Shown here: positions 46,062 to 55,668 of the stretch, piece by piece
How the letters are laid out: each line of letters opens with the position of its first letter
Position numbering within the stretch: the first letter of the stretch is position 1
NCBI GenBank assembly: GCA_020722575.1
Contig: DYKN01000003.1
Span: 55,089 to 119,088 of the forward strand
Length of the DNA stretch: 64,000 bases
Source of the DNA: Rikenella microfusus
GTDB lineage: Bacteria > Bacteroidota > Bacteroidia > Bacteroidales > VadinHA17
Direction of reading: 5' to 3'
The notes under the pieces: model-generated
Told to the model about the DNA's origin: nothing
The model's input: only the letters and a program-made list of their open reading frames with translations
The model's database searches: none
Program-made: the position numbers and the translations under genes

Positions 46062-46952
46062 TTAATGTGCCACCCTGACGCTCCGGTTTTGTACAAAGAT
46101 ACCTGAAATAATAAGTATCAGACCCAGCGGAGTTGTATAATAAACGGGTTCGTTTACGATAAAGTATAAAAAAACCATCGAAAGGAATGGTGCAAGATAG
46201 ACAAGATTGCTTACTTTATCAGTTGTTCGTGACATGCTGAGTGCTTTCAGCCAGAATAGAAAAGTTATCCCCATTTCAAAAAGTCCGACATATACTGAAG
46301 CCAGCAATCCGCGTATGGTAATTTCAGTATGGCCTTTTTTCAGAATAATAAGCGCTATAATCAGGTAAACCGAGGCGAAAAGAAAATTAGTAAAAAGTTT
46401 TACGGCCTCATCGCGTTTGTCTCTTATGTTGAAAATAAAATATAGTGCCCAGAAAATAGAGCTTCCGGTGGCAAGGAGCACTCCCGGCAGGTTTGATGTG
46501 CCAGGTCGGAGCGGATGACCCTGAGATGAGACTATATATACTCCGGCAAAGCTAATAAAAAGAGCAAGAAAGCTTTTTGCGGGAATTTTCTGTTTAAGCA
46601 GAGGTACCGACAGAAAAACGAGTATTATTGGCCAGATCATATTCAATGGCTGTGCAACCTGACCGGGAAGAAGGCTGTATGCCTTAAGAAGAATGATATA
46701 ATAAATAAATGGATTAATCAACCCGAGCAGGGCTGAAGAAATGAGGTCACGGGAGGTTGACCTAACAAGAATATTAAAACGTCCTGAAAATAAAATTATT
46801 ACAAGTAAAATTAATAAAGAAGTGAAGGTTGCTATTGCAAGCATGGTTAGTACTTCAATTTCGCCAAGGCCGATTTTGAATGCAGTAGGAATAGTTGACC
46901 AGAAAAGGACTGAGAGGCCTGCGTAAATATAGGATTGTTTCGACCGGTCCAT
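46062..46952 (-). CDS. EamA-family (DMT) inner-membrane transporter
   Basis: A 296-residue protein with about ten hydrophobic segments arranged as two EamA repeats, each of about 140 residues. The second repeat's AxVYVGLFEMGITFLFWLKAL is typical. Members export metabolites such as amino acids or nucleosides; the substrate is not readable. It lies 23 bases after serS and 33 before the S41 protease gene. Confidence 0.88.
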   Translation of the reverse strand: MDRSKQSYIYAGLSVLFWSTIPTAFKIGLGEIEVLTMLAIATFTSLLILLVIILFSGRFNILVRSTSRDLISSALLGLINPFIYYIILLKAYSLLPGQVAQPLNMIWPIILVFLSVPLLKQKIPAKSFLALFISFAGVYIVSSQGHPLRPGTSNLPGVLLATGSSIFWALYFIFNIRDKRDEAVKLFTNFLFASVYLIIALIILKKGHTEITIRGLLASVYVGLFEMGITFLFWLKALSMSRTTDKVSNLVYLAPFLSMVFLYFIVNEPVYYTTPLGLILIISGIFVQNRSVRVAH

Positions 46953-46975
46953 CTTTCTGCCGGAAAAGCCGGTAA

Positions 46976-48250
46976 TCAGTTAATTACATCGAATCCTGTA
47001 TATTTAACCAGCACTTCGGGGATAATAATTCCCGATTCACTCTGGTTATTTTCGAGGATAGCCGCTACTATTCTCGGCAGGGCCAGTGCACTACCATTAA
47101 GGGTGTGTACAAGTCTGGTCTGTTTTGATCCTTTTTCCCTGAACCTGCATTTCATACGATTGGCCTGGAATGATTCAAAATTTGATACAGAGCTTACCTC
47201 AAGCCATCTCTTCTGTGCTCCCGACCAGACCTCAAAATCGTAAGTAAGGGCGGACGTGAACGACATATCAGCCCCGCATAATCTAACAATCCTGTAAGGC
47301 AGTTGAAGTTTTGCCACAAGGCTCTCAACATGATTGACCATTTCTTCAAGTGATTCATATGAGTGATCGGGATGAGCAATCTGGACAATCTCAACCTTGT
47401 CGAACTGATGAAGTCTGTTGAGCCCCCTTACATGTGCACCCCATGAGCCAGCCTCACGCCTGAAACAGGGGGTGTATGCTATATTTTTTATGGGAAGATC
47501 TTCAACATTGAGTATAACATCACGATAAATATTAGTCACCGGAACTTCAGCTGTAGGAATGAGGTAAAAATTATCCAGAACAATATGATACATCTGTCCT
47601 TCCTTATCTGGAAGCTGCCCGGTTCCAAAACCCGAATCCTCATTAACAACTATCGGCGGCATCACTTCCTTATAACCTGCTTTTTCACCTTCATCAAGAA
47701 AAAAGTTAATCAATGCCCTTTCGAGCTTTGCTCCTTTACCTTTATAGACAGGGAAACCTGCACCGGTCAGCTTTATACCCAGCTCAAAATCAATAATATC
47801 GTATTTCCTGATCAGATCCCAGTGAGGAAGGGCTTCTCCCTTTATTTCCTTTATCTCACCTCCTTCCCTTACAATAACATTATCCTCCGCACTCCTGCCG
47901 GGATTAACTGATGAATGAGGCAGATTTGGTAGTTTGATCAACTCATTACGAAGCTCTTCATCTAATGTTTCAAGCCTCTCAGCAAGCTTTTTAGCATCTT
48001 CCTTCAGTGAAAAAGTCTTTGACTTTGCTGCTTCAGCCTCAGCAGTCTTGCCACTCTTAATAAGATTACCTATCTCTTTTGAGATACGGTTTATCTCCGA
48101 AAGAGTAGTATCAGAATTTTTTTGTGCTTCCCTGCGGGCTGCATCAAGTATTAGAATCCTGTCAACAATTTCACCGGCATTGAAATTCTTGACCTTAAGC
48201 CTTTCAACCACGAAGTCCCGGTTTTCACGAATGAGATTTATCGTAAGCAT
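46976..48250 (-). CDS. serS: Seryl-tRNA synthetase
   Basis: Charges tRNA-Ser. The 424-residue class II synthetase has the N-terminal antiparallel coiled coil (about 30-105) that recognises the long variable arm, motif 2 with FRREAGSWGAHVRGLNRLHQF near 263, and motif 3 with NGSALALPRIVAAILEN near 380. I prefer the ATG at 48250 (MLTINLI); a longer frame to 48292 would run into the terminator of rpmA. It is first in a four-gene leftward operon. Confidence 0.96.
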   Translation of the reverse strand: MLTINLIRENRDFVVERLKVKNFNAGEIVDRILILDAARREAQKNSDTTLSEINRISKEIGNLIKSGKTAEAEAAKSKTFSLKEDAKKLAERLETLDEELRNELIKLPNLPHSSVNPGRSAEDNVIVREGGEIKEIKGEALPHWDLIRKYDIIDFELGIKLTGAGFPVYKGKGAKLERALINFFLDEGEKAGYKEVMPPIVVNEDSGFGTGQLPDKEGQMYHIVLDNFYLIPTAEVPVTNIYRDVILNVEDLPIKNIAYTPCFRREAGSWGAHVRGLNRLHQFDKVEIVQIAHPDHSYESLEEMVNHVESLVAKLQLPYRIVRLCGADMSFTSALTYDFEVWSGAQKRWLEVSSVSNFESFQANRMKCRFREKGSKQTRLVHTLNGSALALPRIVAAILENNQSESGIIIPEVLVKYTGFDVIN

Positions 48251-48262
48251 ATCATTATTAAA

Positions 48263-48287
48263 TAAAAAAAGCAGGCATTCAGCCTGC
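48263..48287 (-). terminator. Intrinsic terminator after rpmA
   Basis: On the minus strand GCAGGC-TGAAT-GCCTGC (48287 to 48271) is followed by seven T residues. A weaker hairpin, CATTG-CCGT-CAATG followed by GTTTTTT, lies at 48355-48342, directly after the rpmA stop, so the two act in tandem. They separate the ribosomal-protein transcript from serS. Confidence 0.75.
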
Positions 48288-48358
48288 CTCAAAATTATTA
48301 AAAAGTCGTTTAACCTGTAACAATACCGTTAAATAAAAAACCATTGACGGCAATGAAA

Positions 48359-48628
48359 TTAATTCTCCTCACTGCCGATAGGTTTCACTGAAACGTATGA
48401 TCTGTTACCTTTTTTCCTGGAAAAAACAACCACTCCATCAACAAGGGCAAAAAGAGTATGATCTTTTCCCATACCGACATTAAGGCCCGGATGATGGACA
48501 GTGCCCCTTTGCCTTACAATAATATTTCCAGCTTTGGCAAACTGGCCACCGAAAAGCTTGACCCCAAGCCGCTTGCTTTCTGATTCTCTTCCGTTACGGC
48601 TACTGCCTACTCCTTTCTTGTGTGCCAT
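48359..48628 (-). CDS. rpmA: 50S ribosomal protein L27
   Basis: An 89-residue L27: [20 protein letters not shown] at the start, then [17 protein letters not shown] and [20 protein letters not shown]. The N-terminal tail reaches the peptidyl-transferase centre. The start has no cleavable Firmicutes-type extension. It follows rplU by 21 bases, the usual L21-L27 pair. Confidence 0.97.
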   Translation of the reverse strand: MAHKKGVGSSRNGRESESKRLGVKLFGGQFAKAGNIIVRQRGTVHHPGLNVGMGKDHTLFALVDGVVVFSRKKGNRSYVSVKPIGSEEN

Positions 48629-48649
48629 ATTAAATAAATATTTTTGTTA

Positions 48650-49132
48650 TTACTCCTTACTCTTATCAGTCTTTTTTCTGACTGCGGGCTTTTTAGTTTC
48701 AGATTTTCCCTCCTTTGCCACACTCTTTCTCACAGTCTTCACTGGTTTCTCTACTGGCTCAACATCTTCATGAACAGTACCCGCTGGCTCTTCTTTCTTA
48801 ACGGGCTCTTTCCTGGCAGCTTCTTTCTTTATACTAACTATTTCAACCTTTGTAAAATACTGCCGGTGACCATTCTTAACCCTGTAACCCTTACGTCTTT
48901 TCTTCTTGAATACAATCACCTTATCACCTTTAAGGTGCTCAAGAACCTTAGCCTCTACAACCGCATCCTTTACTAAAGGTTCGCCCACTACAATATTTCC
49001 TTTGTCTTCAATAAGAAGAACCTGATCAAACTCAACATTCTGTCCATCTTCAGCTTTAAGACGGTGGACGAATATTTTCTTCCCTTCCTCCACCTTGAAT
49101 TGCTGACCTGCAATTTCAACTATCGCATACAT
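48650..49132 (-). CDS. rplU: 50S ribosomal protein L21 with a long charged C-terminal extension
   Basis: Residues 1 to about 103 are a normal L21 (MYAIVEIAGQQFKVEEGKKI at the start, KRRKGYRVKNGHRQYFTKVEI near the end of the core). Residues 104-160 form an extension rich in Lys, Glu, Val and Pro (for example EPVKKEEP and KPVKTVRKS), low in complexity and probably unstructured. The extension is not needed for the L21 fold. The gene heads the rplU-rpmA transcript with a strong promoter and a leader of about 90 nucleotides. Confidence 0.95.
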   Translation of the reverse strand: MYAIVEIAGQQFKVEEGKKIFVHRLKAEDGQNVEFDQVLLIEDKGNIVVGEPLVKDAVVEAKVLEHLKGDKVIVFKKKRRKGYRVKNGHRQYFTKVEIVSIKKEAARKEPVKKEEPAGTVHEDVEPVEKPVKTVRKSVAKEGKSETKKPAVRKKTDKSKE

Positions 49133-49228
49133 AATTTACTTAATTATATTTTTCCGTGAGGCGTACCATAACATTCTACAGGTATCTTTCCATGCCCCTG
49201 CCGGATTACTGAAATGATTTTTGGACTG

Positions 49229-49258
49229 CAAAGTTATAAAAAATAGATTATCTACAAA
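49229..49258 (-). promoter_or_regulatory. Promoter of rplU-rpmA
   Basis: On the minus strand TTTG (complement of 49255-49258) and TAACTTTG (complement of 49229-49236) are 18 bases apart. Transcription would start near 49222, about 90 bases before the rplU start. Confidence 0.65.
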
Positions 49259-49412
49259 TTATTATTATATTTTATTTTTAATTTAACTTACAAAAATGCA
49301 AGCCAAATGCTCGGAGAAAGTACATCACAAAATCAGTTAACTCAAAAAATCCGATGATAATAAAATTGATAAAAAATAAATTTACAATGGGGTCAGATAA
49401 GTCTATTATCTT

Positions 49413-49420
49413 TATATTTG
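49413..49420 (+). promoter_or_regulatory. -7 box upstream of the DUF151 gene
   Basis: TATATTTG is a full match, 46 bases before the start codon. No clear TTTG at the expected -33 position. Confidence 0.45.
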
Positions 49421-49466
49421 TTGTGCCGGTTATGAATGATGAGTTGCAATACTGTTTGAGTTATTT

Positions 49467-50066
49467 ATGAAGAGGATTAAACTTAAGGTTCTGGGTATAA
49501 GCTATAGCCAATCACAATCAGGTGCCTATGCGCTTGTTATGATGGAAGAGAATGGCCCAAGGAGGATACCGATAATAATAGGAGGATTTGAAGCTCAATC
49601 AATTGTAATTAAACTTGAAAATCTTCAGCCTCCACGACCACTGACACACGATCTATTCAAAAGTTTTGCCGATGCTTTTAATATCGAGCTGGCTGAAGTC
49701 TTTATCCACAAACTGGAGGATGGCATTTTTTATGCTCAGCTTGTATGCTATCGAAATGATGAGGAAATCATAATCGACAGCAGGACATCCGATGCAGTCG
49801 CACTCGCTCTCAGATTCGATTGCCCCATATATACTACTGAAGAGATCATGGAGAAAGCCGGAATAACAGTCTCACAGACCAGTGAAGCATCGGCAGAAAC
49901 TTCCGGCGCTACTCAAACAGACAAAATTGAAGAAACTTCAATGTTCGAGGGTTATACTGATGAAGAATTATACAGAATGATTGATGAAGCAATTAAAACA
50001 GAAGACTATGAACGGGCTGCAACAATAAGGGATGAACTTGAAAAAAGGAAAAGACGAAAAGCCTGA
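49467..50066 (+). CDS. DUF151 bifunctional-nuclease-family protein with a UVR motif
   Basis: A 199-residue protein. Residues 1-130 form a DUF151 (bifunctional nuclease) domain with IIGGFEAQSIVIKLE and SRTSDAVALALRFDCPIY. After a Ser/Thr/Glu-rich linker (about 134-160), residues 163-197 match a UVR motif (EELYRMIDEAIKTEDYERAA then TIRDELEKRK), as found in UvrB/UvrC-interacting proteins. DUF151 proteins have been reported to have RNase and DNase activity. It is followed after 32 bases by the GH97 gene. Confidence 0.88.
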   Translation: MKRIKLKVLGISYSQSQSGAYALVMMEENGPRRIPIIIGGFEAQSIVIKLENLQPPRPLTHDLFKSFADAFNIELAEVFIHKLEDGIFYAQLVCYRNDEEIIIDSRTSDAVALALRFDCPIYTTEEIMEKAGITVSQTSEASAETSGATQTDKIEETSMFEGYTDEELYRMIDEAIKTEDYERAATIRDELEKRKRRKA

Positions 50067-50098
50067 ACCTTCCCGAAAAAAATAAATAAATACATTAT

Positions 50099-52045
50099 AT
50101 GAAGAAGTTTATTGTTTTACCTGTTTTTGTATTGTTTTTACTTACAACATTATCTGCCAGGGATTTCAAAATCACTTCACCTGACGGTAAAATATCACTC
50201 ATTGTCAGTGTTGACAAAAAGATTACATGGTCCGTTACCTTTAACGGCAATCAGGTAATAAATTCTTCCCGCACAGCAATAATTCTAGGCGATGGCTCGG
50301 TACCGGTTGAAAATACAGCAATCAGAAGGCCTTCTACGGGAAGCATCAATGATACTATCAGAGCTGTGGTCCCTCATAAACGGGCTTTGATAAATGATAA
50401 TTGCAACTATCTGACCATAGCTTTCCGTTCAGGCTTCTCATTAACCTTCAGAGTCTATAATGATGGAATGGCTTATAGGTTTGAGTCGGATCTCAAGGAC
50501 CCTCTTTATATCAAGAACGAATCCGCAGAACTCTCTTTCCCTGCAGGTACTTATTCATGGTTCCCGTATGAACGAAGTTTCATGTCTCATAATGAGAACA
50601 CCTTCGTCTATACCCTTCTTGATACAATAAGCAATCGACACCTTGCAAGCCTGCCGGTTCTTTTCAGACCCGGAAACGTGAATGTCCTAATCACTGAATC
50701 AGCCATTGAAGAATATCCCGGGATGTGGCTCAGAGGAGCCGGCAACGGGAAACTGACAGCTGTATGGCCGGCTTACCCAAAAGAAGAAGTACTTAAGGGC
50801 GACAGAAACCTTGTTGTTACAAAAACCGAAGATTATATCGCAAAAGTGTCAGGCAAAAGGTTCTTCCCATGGAGAGTTTTTATTATTACTCCCAACGATG
50901 GCGGGCTTATTGAAAGCGATATGGTATTTAGGCTGGCTTCCCCAAACAGACTCGATAATACTGACTGGATAAAACCCGGGAAAGTGGCATGGGACTGGTG
51001 GAATGCCAATAATATATATGGTGTGGACTTTCGTGCCGGCATTAATAATCAAACCTATAAACATTATATCGACTTTGCTTCTGAAAACGGAATTGAATAC
51101 ATCATTCTTGATGAAGGCTGGTACAGACGTGGCAATTTGCTTGATCTGGCACCTGAAATTGATGTTGCCGAACTTTGCCGGTACGCAGAAAAACGAAACG
51201 TAGGGATAATACTCTGGGTGGTCTTTAAGACTTTTGATGACCAGATGGATAAAGCACTAAAAAAGTTCAGTGAATGGGGTGTGAAAGGAATAAAGGTTGA
51301 TTTTATGCAGAGGGACGACCAGAAAATGGTAGAGTTTTATTACCGAACAGCTGCAAAGGCAGCTGAATACCATATGCTTGTAGATTTCCACGGAGCATAT
51401 AAACCTGATGGGCTGGGGCGCACCTATCCAAATGTTATTACCCGTGAAGGTGTTAAGGGAATGGAACATAGCAAGTGGAGCAAAGATGTTGATCCGGAGC
51501 ATGATGTAACCATTCCTTTTACAAGGATGGTTGCCGGCCCTATGGACTATACCCCCGGTGCTATGATAAACATGGAAAAAGCAAACTTCAACCCGACCTT
51601 CAGCAAACCTTCCAGCCAGGGAACAAGAGTTCACCAGATGGCAATGTATATAATTTATGAAAGCCCTCTCCAGATGCTTTCGGATTCACCTTCAAATTAC
51701 CGACGAGAAAAAGAATGCCTTAATTTTATTGCTGGAGTGCCGGTTATATGGGATGACATAAGAGTTCTCCACGCCATGGTGGGAGATTACGTGGTTCTTG
51801 CCAGAAAGAATGGTAACACATGGTATGTTGGTGGAATGACCGACTGGACCCCTCGTGAACTGGAAATTGACTTCTCATTTCTCGACCCCGGTAATTATAT
51901 CATGGAAGTTTTTCAAGATGGAATCAATGCCGACAGGAATGCCAGTGATTACAAACATCTGACAGTAGAGATTAATCCGGATACAAGATATAAGATATCC
52001 ATGGCGACAGGAGGCGGCTGGGTTGCAAAAATCACGGCAAAATGA
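50099..52045 (+). CDS. GH97-family glycoside hydrolase
   Basis: A 648-residue secreted enzyme: signal peptide (1-20), N-terminal beta-sandwich domain (about 22-290), (beta/alpha)8 barrel (about 290-560) and a C-terminal beta domain. Conserved pieces are [27 protein letters not shown] and [12 protein letters not shown]. The Asp in KVDF falls where retaining GH97 members have their nucleophile, whereas inverting SusB-type enzymes use Glu residues, so a retaining alpha-galactosidase- or alpha-glucosidase-type activity is possible. It lacks SusC/SusD neighbours. Its stop overlaps the thyA start by four bases. Confidence 0.88.
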   Translation: MKKFIVLPVFVLFLLTTLSARDFKITSPDGKISLIVSVDKKITWSVTFNGNQVINSSRTAIILGDGSVPVENTAIRRPSTGSINDTIRAVVPHKRALINDNCNYLTIAFRSGFSLTFRVYNDGMAYRFESDLKDPLYIKNESAELSFPAGTYSWFPYERSFMSHNENTFVYTLLDTISNRHLASLPVLFRPGNVNVLITESAIEEYPGMWLRGAGNGKLTAVWPAYPKEEVLKGDRNLVVTKTEDYIAKVSGKRFFPWRVFIITPNDGGLIESDMVFRLASPNRLDNTDWIKPGKVAWDWWNANNIYGVDFRAGINNQTYKHYIDFASENGIEYIILDEGWYRRGNLLDLAPEIDVAELCRYAEKRNVGIILWVVFKTFDDQMDKALKKFSEWGVKGIKVDFMQRDDQKMVEFYYRTAAKAAEYHMLVDFHGAYKPDGLGRTYPNVITREGVKGMEHSKWSKDVDPEHDVTIPFTRMVAGPMDYTPGAMINMEKANFNPTFSKPSSQGTRVHQMAMYIIYESPLQMLSDSPSNYRREKECLNFIAGVPVIWDDIRVLHAMVGDYVVLARKNGNTWYVGGMTDWTPRELEIDFSFLDPGNYIMEVFQDGINADRNASDYKHLTVEINPDTRYKISMATGGGWVAKITAK

Positions 52046-52836
52046 AACAATATCTCGATCTTATTGATCATGTCCTTAAAAACGGCGTCAAAAAAAACGA
52101 TCGCACTGGCACCGGAACAATAAGTGTTTTCGGCTATCAGATGAGATTTAACCTTGAAAACGGATTCCCTCTTCTGACAACAAAAAAACTTCATTTCAAA
52201 TCAATTGTTCATGAATTACTCTGGTTCATCAGTGGTAATACCAATATCAGGTACCTCAACGAAAACGGTGTAAGGATCTGGAATGAATGGGCCGATGAAA
52301 ACGGCGATCTTGGCCCTGTTTACGGCTATCAGTGGAGATCGTGGAATACAACTGACGGTAAAAAGATCGACCAGCTGATGAATGTTATTGAAAGCATAAA
52401 GAAAAATCCCGACTCACGACGCCATATTGTGAGTGCATGGAATGTAGGAGATCTCGACCGGATGGCTCTCCCACCCTGTCACCTGCTTTTTCAGTTCTAT
52501 GTAGCCAAAGGAAAATTATCCTGTCAACTTTATCAAAGAAGCTGTGACATCTTCCTGGGTGTCCCGTTCAACATAGCCTCATACTCACTCCTCACAATGA
52601 TGATAGCACAAATTACAGATTTAAAACCCGGAGAATTTATCCATACCCTGGGCGATGCCCATATATACCTGAACCATATAGAACAGGTAAAACTTCAGCT
52701 CACCCGGCAACCATATCCTCTACCCCGACTGAAACTAAACCCTGATGTAAAAGATATTGGAAAATTCAGGTATGAAGACTTTGAACTTATCAACTATGTA
52801 GCCCATCCTCACATAAAAGGCGAAATATCAGTATGA
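52042..52836 (+). CDS. thyA: Thymidylate synthase
   Basis: Methylates dUMP to dTMP with methylene-tetrahydrofolate. The 264-residue protein is the standard size, with the catalytic cysteine in [12 protein letters not shown] near 147, [17 protein letters not shown] near 167, and the C-terminal [10 protein letters not shown] end. It overlaps GH97 upstream by four bases and folA downstream by four bases. Confidence 0.97.
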   Translation: MKQYLDLIDHVLKNGVKKNDRTGTGTISVFGYQMRFNLENGFPLLTTKKLHFKSIVHELLWFISGNTNIRYLNENGVRIWNEWADENGDLGPVYGYQWRSWNTTDGKKIDQLMNVIESIKKNPDSRRHIVSAWNVGDLDRMALPPCHLLFQFYVAKGKLSCQLYQRSCDIFLGVPFNIASYSLLTMMIAQITDLKPGEFIHTLGDAHIYLNHIEQVKLQLTRQPYPLPRLKLNPDVKDIGKFRYEDFELINYVAHPHIKGEISV

Positions 52837-53330
52837 CAAAACCCATAATTTCAATTATTGTAGCCGTTTCGGAAGATCTGGGAATAGGCAAAGATAACCG
52901 TTTATTATGGAACATACCGGATGATCTTTATAGATTTCGGAAGCTTACCACAGGCAATTGTGTAATAATGGGGAAAAAAACATGGGAATCTCTACCTAAG
53001 AAACCCCTACCCGGACGTAAAAATATTGTACTTACTGATAACCCTGAAGAGAGATTCAACTGCGATTTTACGGCCTATTCTGTTGAAGAAGCATTGAAAG
53101 CCTGCAGCAGTTGTAAAGAAATTTTCATTATCGGAGGAGGATCAGTTTACAGACAATTCATGCCTCTGGCCAGGAAAATGTATATTACTCATGTGCATAA
53201 AAAAGCCCCTGCCGATACATTCTTTCCAGAAATTAAACCGGAAGAGTGGATAACCATATCGGAAGAATTTCATGATGGTATCGAAGGCAAATTTCCACCA
53301 TATACTTTTAAAATTTATACACGAAAGTAA
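52833..53330 (+). CDS. folA: Dihydrofolate reductase
   Basis: Regenerates tetrahydrofolate consumed by ThyA. The 165-residue protein has [21 protein letters not shown] near 15, the NADPH loop [17 protein letters not shown] near 48, and [11 protein letters not shown] near 100. The thyA-folA pair is a classic functional couple, and the ATGA overlap indicates coupled translation. Confidence 0.96.
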   Translation: MTKPIISIIVAVSEDLGIGKDNRLLWNIPDDLYRFRKLTTGNCVIMGKKTWESLPKKPLPGRKNIVLTDNPEERFNCDFTAYSVEEALKACSSCKEIFIIGGGSVYRQFMPLARKMYITHVHKKAPADTFFPEIKPEEWITISEEFHDGIEGKFPPYTFKIYTRK

Positions 53331-53429
53331 CATTTTTTAATTCCTCCCATTTAAACCTTTAAAAAGTTCATTTATCTAAATGAGAAAAAAAGACAAATGT
53401 TCAAATTTTCTAACAAAAACGGAGGTATT

Positions 53430-54293
53430 ATGAAAGTTAAGTTATTTTCACTTTTAACCGCAGCTTCATTGATTTTTGCAATTTCATGTCAGAAAGATTC
53501 CATACCACTCAGTCAGGATGATCTTAATCTGGCAGACGACGATGCGGTTGTTAATGTTGCTATGGACGACATTTTCAATACAGTTGATTATGCATCAGTG
53601 CTTCTGGATGATGCGCTTGGAAAGGGAGATACAAAGTCGGGTATGTATGTGCTTGGTGATTCATGCCCGTCAGTAACTGTTGATAATCTTACACCTGGAG
53701 TCTGGCCAAAGACCATAACAATTGACTATGGATCAGGTTGTTCAGGTTATTACGGAAGTACCCGTGCCGGAAAAATAATTATTACCGTTACAAATAAAAG
53801 AACGGTAACCGGGGCCAAAAGGACAGTGACCTTTGACAATTACTATTTCAACGGAATAAAAGTTGAAGGTACAAAGGAACTGGAGAATATGGGTACAAAC
53901 AATAACAATAATATTGTTATATCTGTTAAACTCACTGCAGGAAAGCTGATTCTCCCCGACGGTAAGACTATTGAACGTGAAGTCACCCACCAGAGAGAAT
54001 GGATTGCAGGCTGGCTTACAAGAAACATATGGGATGATGAATGTCTTATAACCGGGACAGCCAGTGGAAAGACTATTGAAGGGAAAACCTACAATAACAC
54101 CATTACTACAGCTTTGCACTGGAAAAGAGTTTGCGAATTTTTTGTAAAAGGTGTTATCAGGATTGAGAAAGAAGGAATTGAGCCGTTCGAACTCGATTAC
54201 GGTGACGGCGAGTGTGATGCAATTGCAACAATAAGTAGAGGCGATCAGAAAAAAGAGATAACCTTAAGGCACCGGCACAGACTAATTCCATAG
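53430..54293 (+). CDS. Lipoprotein of unknown function
   Basis: A 287-residue protein with a lipoprotein signal ending AISC. The mature part is rich in beta-strand-like, Thr/Lys/Asn-rich segments with four to five scattered cysteines that could form disulfides, and an acidic N-terminal stretch (about 25-50). I recognise no family with confidence; Bacteroidetes encode many surface lipoproteins of this look. I chose the ATG at 53430 because it starts the signal peptide and follows GGAGG at 53421-53425, a rare strong Shine-Dalgarno here; an ATG at 53397 in frame is the alternative. Confidence 0.75.
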   Translation: MKVKLFSLLTAASLIFAISCQKDSIPLSQDDLNLADDDAVVNVAMDDIFNTVDYASVLLDDALGKGDTKSGMYVLGDSCPSVTVDNLTPGVWPKTITIDYGSGCSGYYGSTRAGKIIITVTNKRTVTGAKRTVTFDNYYFNGIKVEGTKELENMGTNNNNNIVISVKLTAGKLILPDGKTIEREVTHQREWIAGWLTRNIWDDECLITGTASGKTIEGKTYNNTITTALHWKRVCEFFVKGVIRIEKEGIEPFELDYGDGECDAIATISRGDQKKEITLRHRHRLIP

Positions 54294-54363
54294 AGATCTT
54301 CATTTCAGGAGAGCCTGTTCAAGATAGTAGCTTATTACAATTCTCCTGATTATTAAAATGTTA

Positions 54364-54404
54364 AGCGCAGTGTGTAAATACTTTTCACACTGCGCTATCT
54401 TTTT
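54364..54404. terminator. Bidirectional terminator between the lipoprotein gene and clpX
   Basis: AGCGCAGTGTG at 54364-54374 and CACACTGCGCT at 54386-54396 form an 11-bp stem with an 11-base loop, followed on the plus strand by ATCTTTTT. It lies between convergent genes. On the minus strand the T-run is weaker. Confidence 0.8.
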
Positions 54405-54447
54405 GCTTAATGGTTCTTGGCGGTGATTTCTCCTGTATAATCTTCTC

Positions 54448-55668
54448 TTATGAGGCTTTAAGAACCTTCATATCTATTTTTTCGAGTTTATGACGGGCGT
54501 AATCAGTGGTTATAGTAAGTTCCCTGTTGTCAGAAGATGGTAATTCGAACATGGCATCGAGCATAATTGCCTCGCAGATTGATCTCAGTCCCCTTGCGCC
54601 GAGTTTGAACTCGATTGCTTTGTCAACAATAAAATCAAGCACTTCATCAGTGAAAGAAAGGTCGATATTATCCATTTTAAAGAGCTTGATATATTGTTTT
54701 GTAATTGCGTTTTTGGGTTCTGTTAGAATTGCTCTGAGGGCTTTGCGGTCAAGTGGGTGAAGATGAGTAAGTACTGGCAGACGACCGATAATTTCAGGAA
54801 TAAGTCCATATGCCCTGAGGTCCTGTGGGGCAATATATTGTAAGAGATTATCTTTATCTATTACCTCCCTGTCCTTTGAGGCACGGTATCCAACTATTGT
54901 CGTGTTAAGCCGCTGTGCAATTTTTTTTTCAATTCCCTCGAAAGCTCCACCACATATGAATAGTATGTTTGTTGTATCAACCGGAATCATTTTTTGTTCA
55001 GGATGTTTTCTTCCACCCTGAGGAGGCACATTAACTATAGAACCTTCGAGAAGTTTGAGAAGACCCTGTTGAACACCTTCACCCGAAACATCCCGGGTTA
55101 TTGATGGGTTATCCCCTTTCCGTGCGATTTTATCTATTTCATCAATAAAGACGATTCCTCTTTCGGCTGCTTTTACATCATAGTCAGCATTTTGAAGGAG
55201 GCGTGTAAGGAGGCTTTCCACATCTTCACCCACATAACCGGCCTCTGTGAGCACAGTGGCATCGACGATAGTGAATGGTACATGGAGCATGCGTGCTATA
55301 GTACGGGCAAGAAGAGTTTTTCCTGTACCTGTTTCACCTACAAGCAGGATATTTGATTTTTCAATTTCAACATCATCTTTATCGGGTTTTTGCATCAGTC
55401 GCTTGTAATGGTTGTATACAGCTACCGAAATAATCTTTTTTGCCTTTTCCTGCCCGATTACATATTGATCGAGAAAAGCTTTTATCTCGGGGGGTTTAAG
55501 AAGGTTTATAGTCTCGAATTTCGAACTGGGCCTGGAACCCAATTCTTCGATCATAATGCTGTAAGCCTGTTCAATACAATGATCGCATATATGGCCTTCG
55601 AGCCCTGCAACAAGAATGTTTGCTTCTCGTTTTGTACGACCGCAAAAGGAGCAACGGTCCATCTTCAT
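54448..55668 (-). CDS. clpX: ClpX, ATPase subunit of the ClpXP protease
   Basis: Unfolds substrates and feeds them to ClpP. The 406-residue AAA+ protein has the N-terminal zinc domain (Cys6, Cys9, Cys28, Cys31), Walker A GETGTGKT near 113, pore loop GYVGEDVE, Walker [10 protein letters not shown] near 175, and sensor-2 ARGLRSI. The ClpP-contacting IGF loop is replaced by IVGY in [10 protein letters not shown], as I recall for Bacteroidetes ClpX. Its start overlaps the clpP stop by one base (TAATG). Confidence 0.96.
   Translation of the reverse strand: MKMDRCSFCGRTKREANILVAGLEGHICDHCIEQAYSIMIEELGSRPSSKFETINLLKPPEIKAFLDQYVIGQEKAKKIISVAVYNHYKRLMQKPDKDDVEIEKSNILLVGETGTGKTLLARTIARMLHVPFTIVDATVLTEAGYVGEDVESLLTRLLQNADYDVKAAERGIVFIDEIDKIARKGDNPSITRDVSGEGVQQGLLKLLEGSIVNVPPQGGRKHPEQKMIPVDTTNILFICGGAFEGIEKKIAQRLNTTIVGYRASKDREVIDKDNLLQYIAPQDLRAYGLIPEIIGRLPVLTHLHPLDRKALRAILTEPKNAITKQYIKLFKMDNIDLSFTDEVLDFIVDKAIEFKLGARGLRSICEAIMLDAMFELPSSDNRELTITTDYARHKLEKIDMKVLKAS

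Larger units (their letters stand above)
49133..49466. other. Divergent intergenic region between rplU and the DUF151 gene
   Basis: 334 bases without a coding frame. The left part holds the rplU leader, which contains G/C-rich segments that could fold (CAGG/CCTG pairs between 49168 and 49203), possibly for L21 autoregulation. The centre is A/T-rich. The right end carries a -7 box for the DUF151 gene. Confidence 0.5.

Noticed and set aside
48251..48292. Longer serS start
   Set aside because: It runs through the rpmA terminator hairpin, and MLTINLI is the usual SerRS N-terminus.
48290..48297. -7 box TAATTTTG (minus strand) for serS
   Set aside because: It would start transcription inside the rpmA terminator hairpin and has no -33 box; too uncertain.
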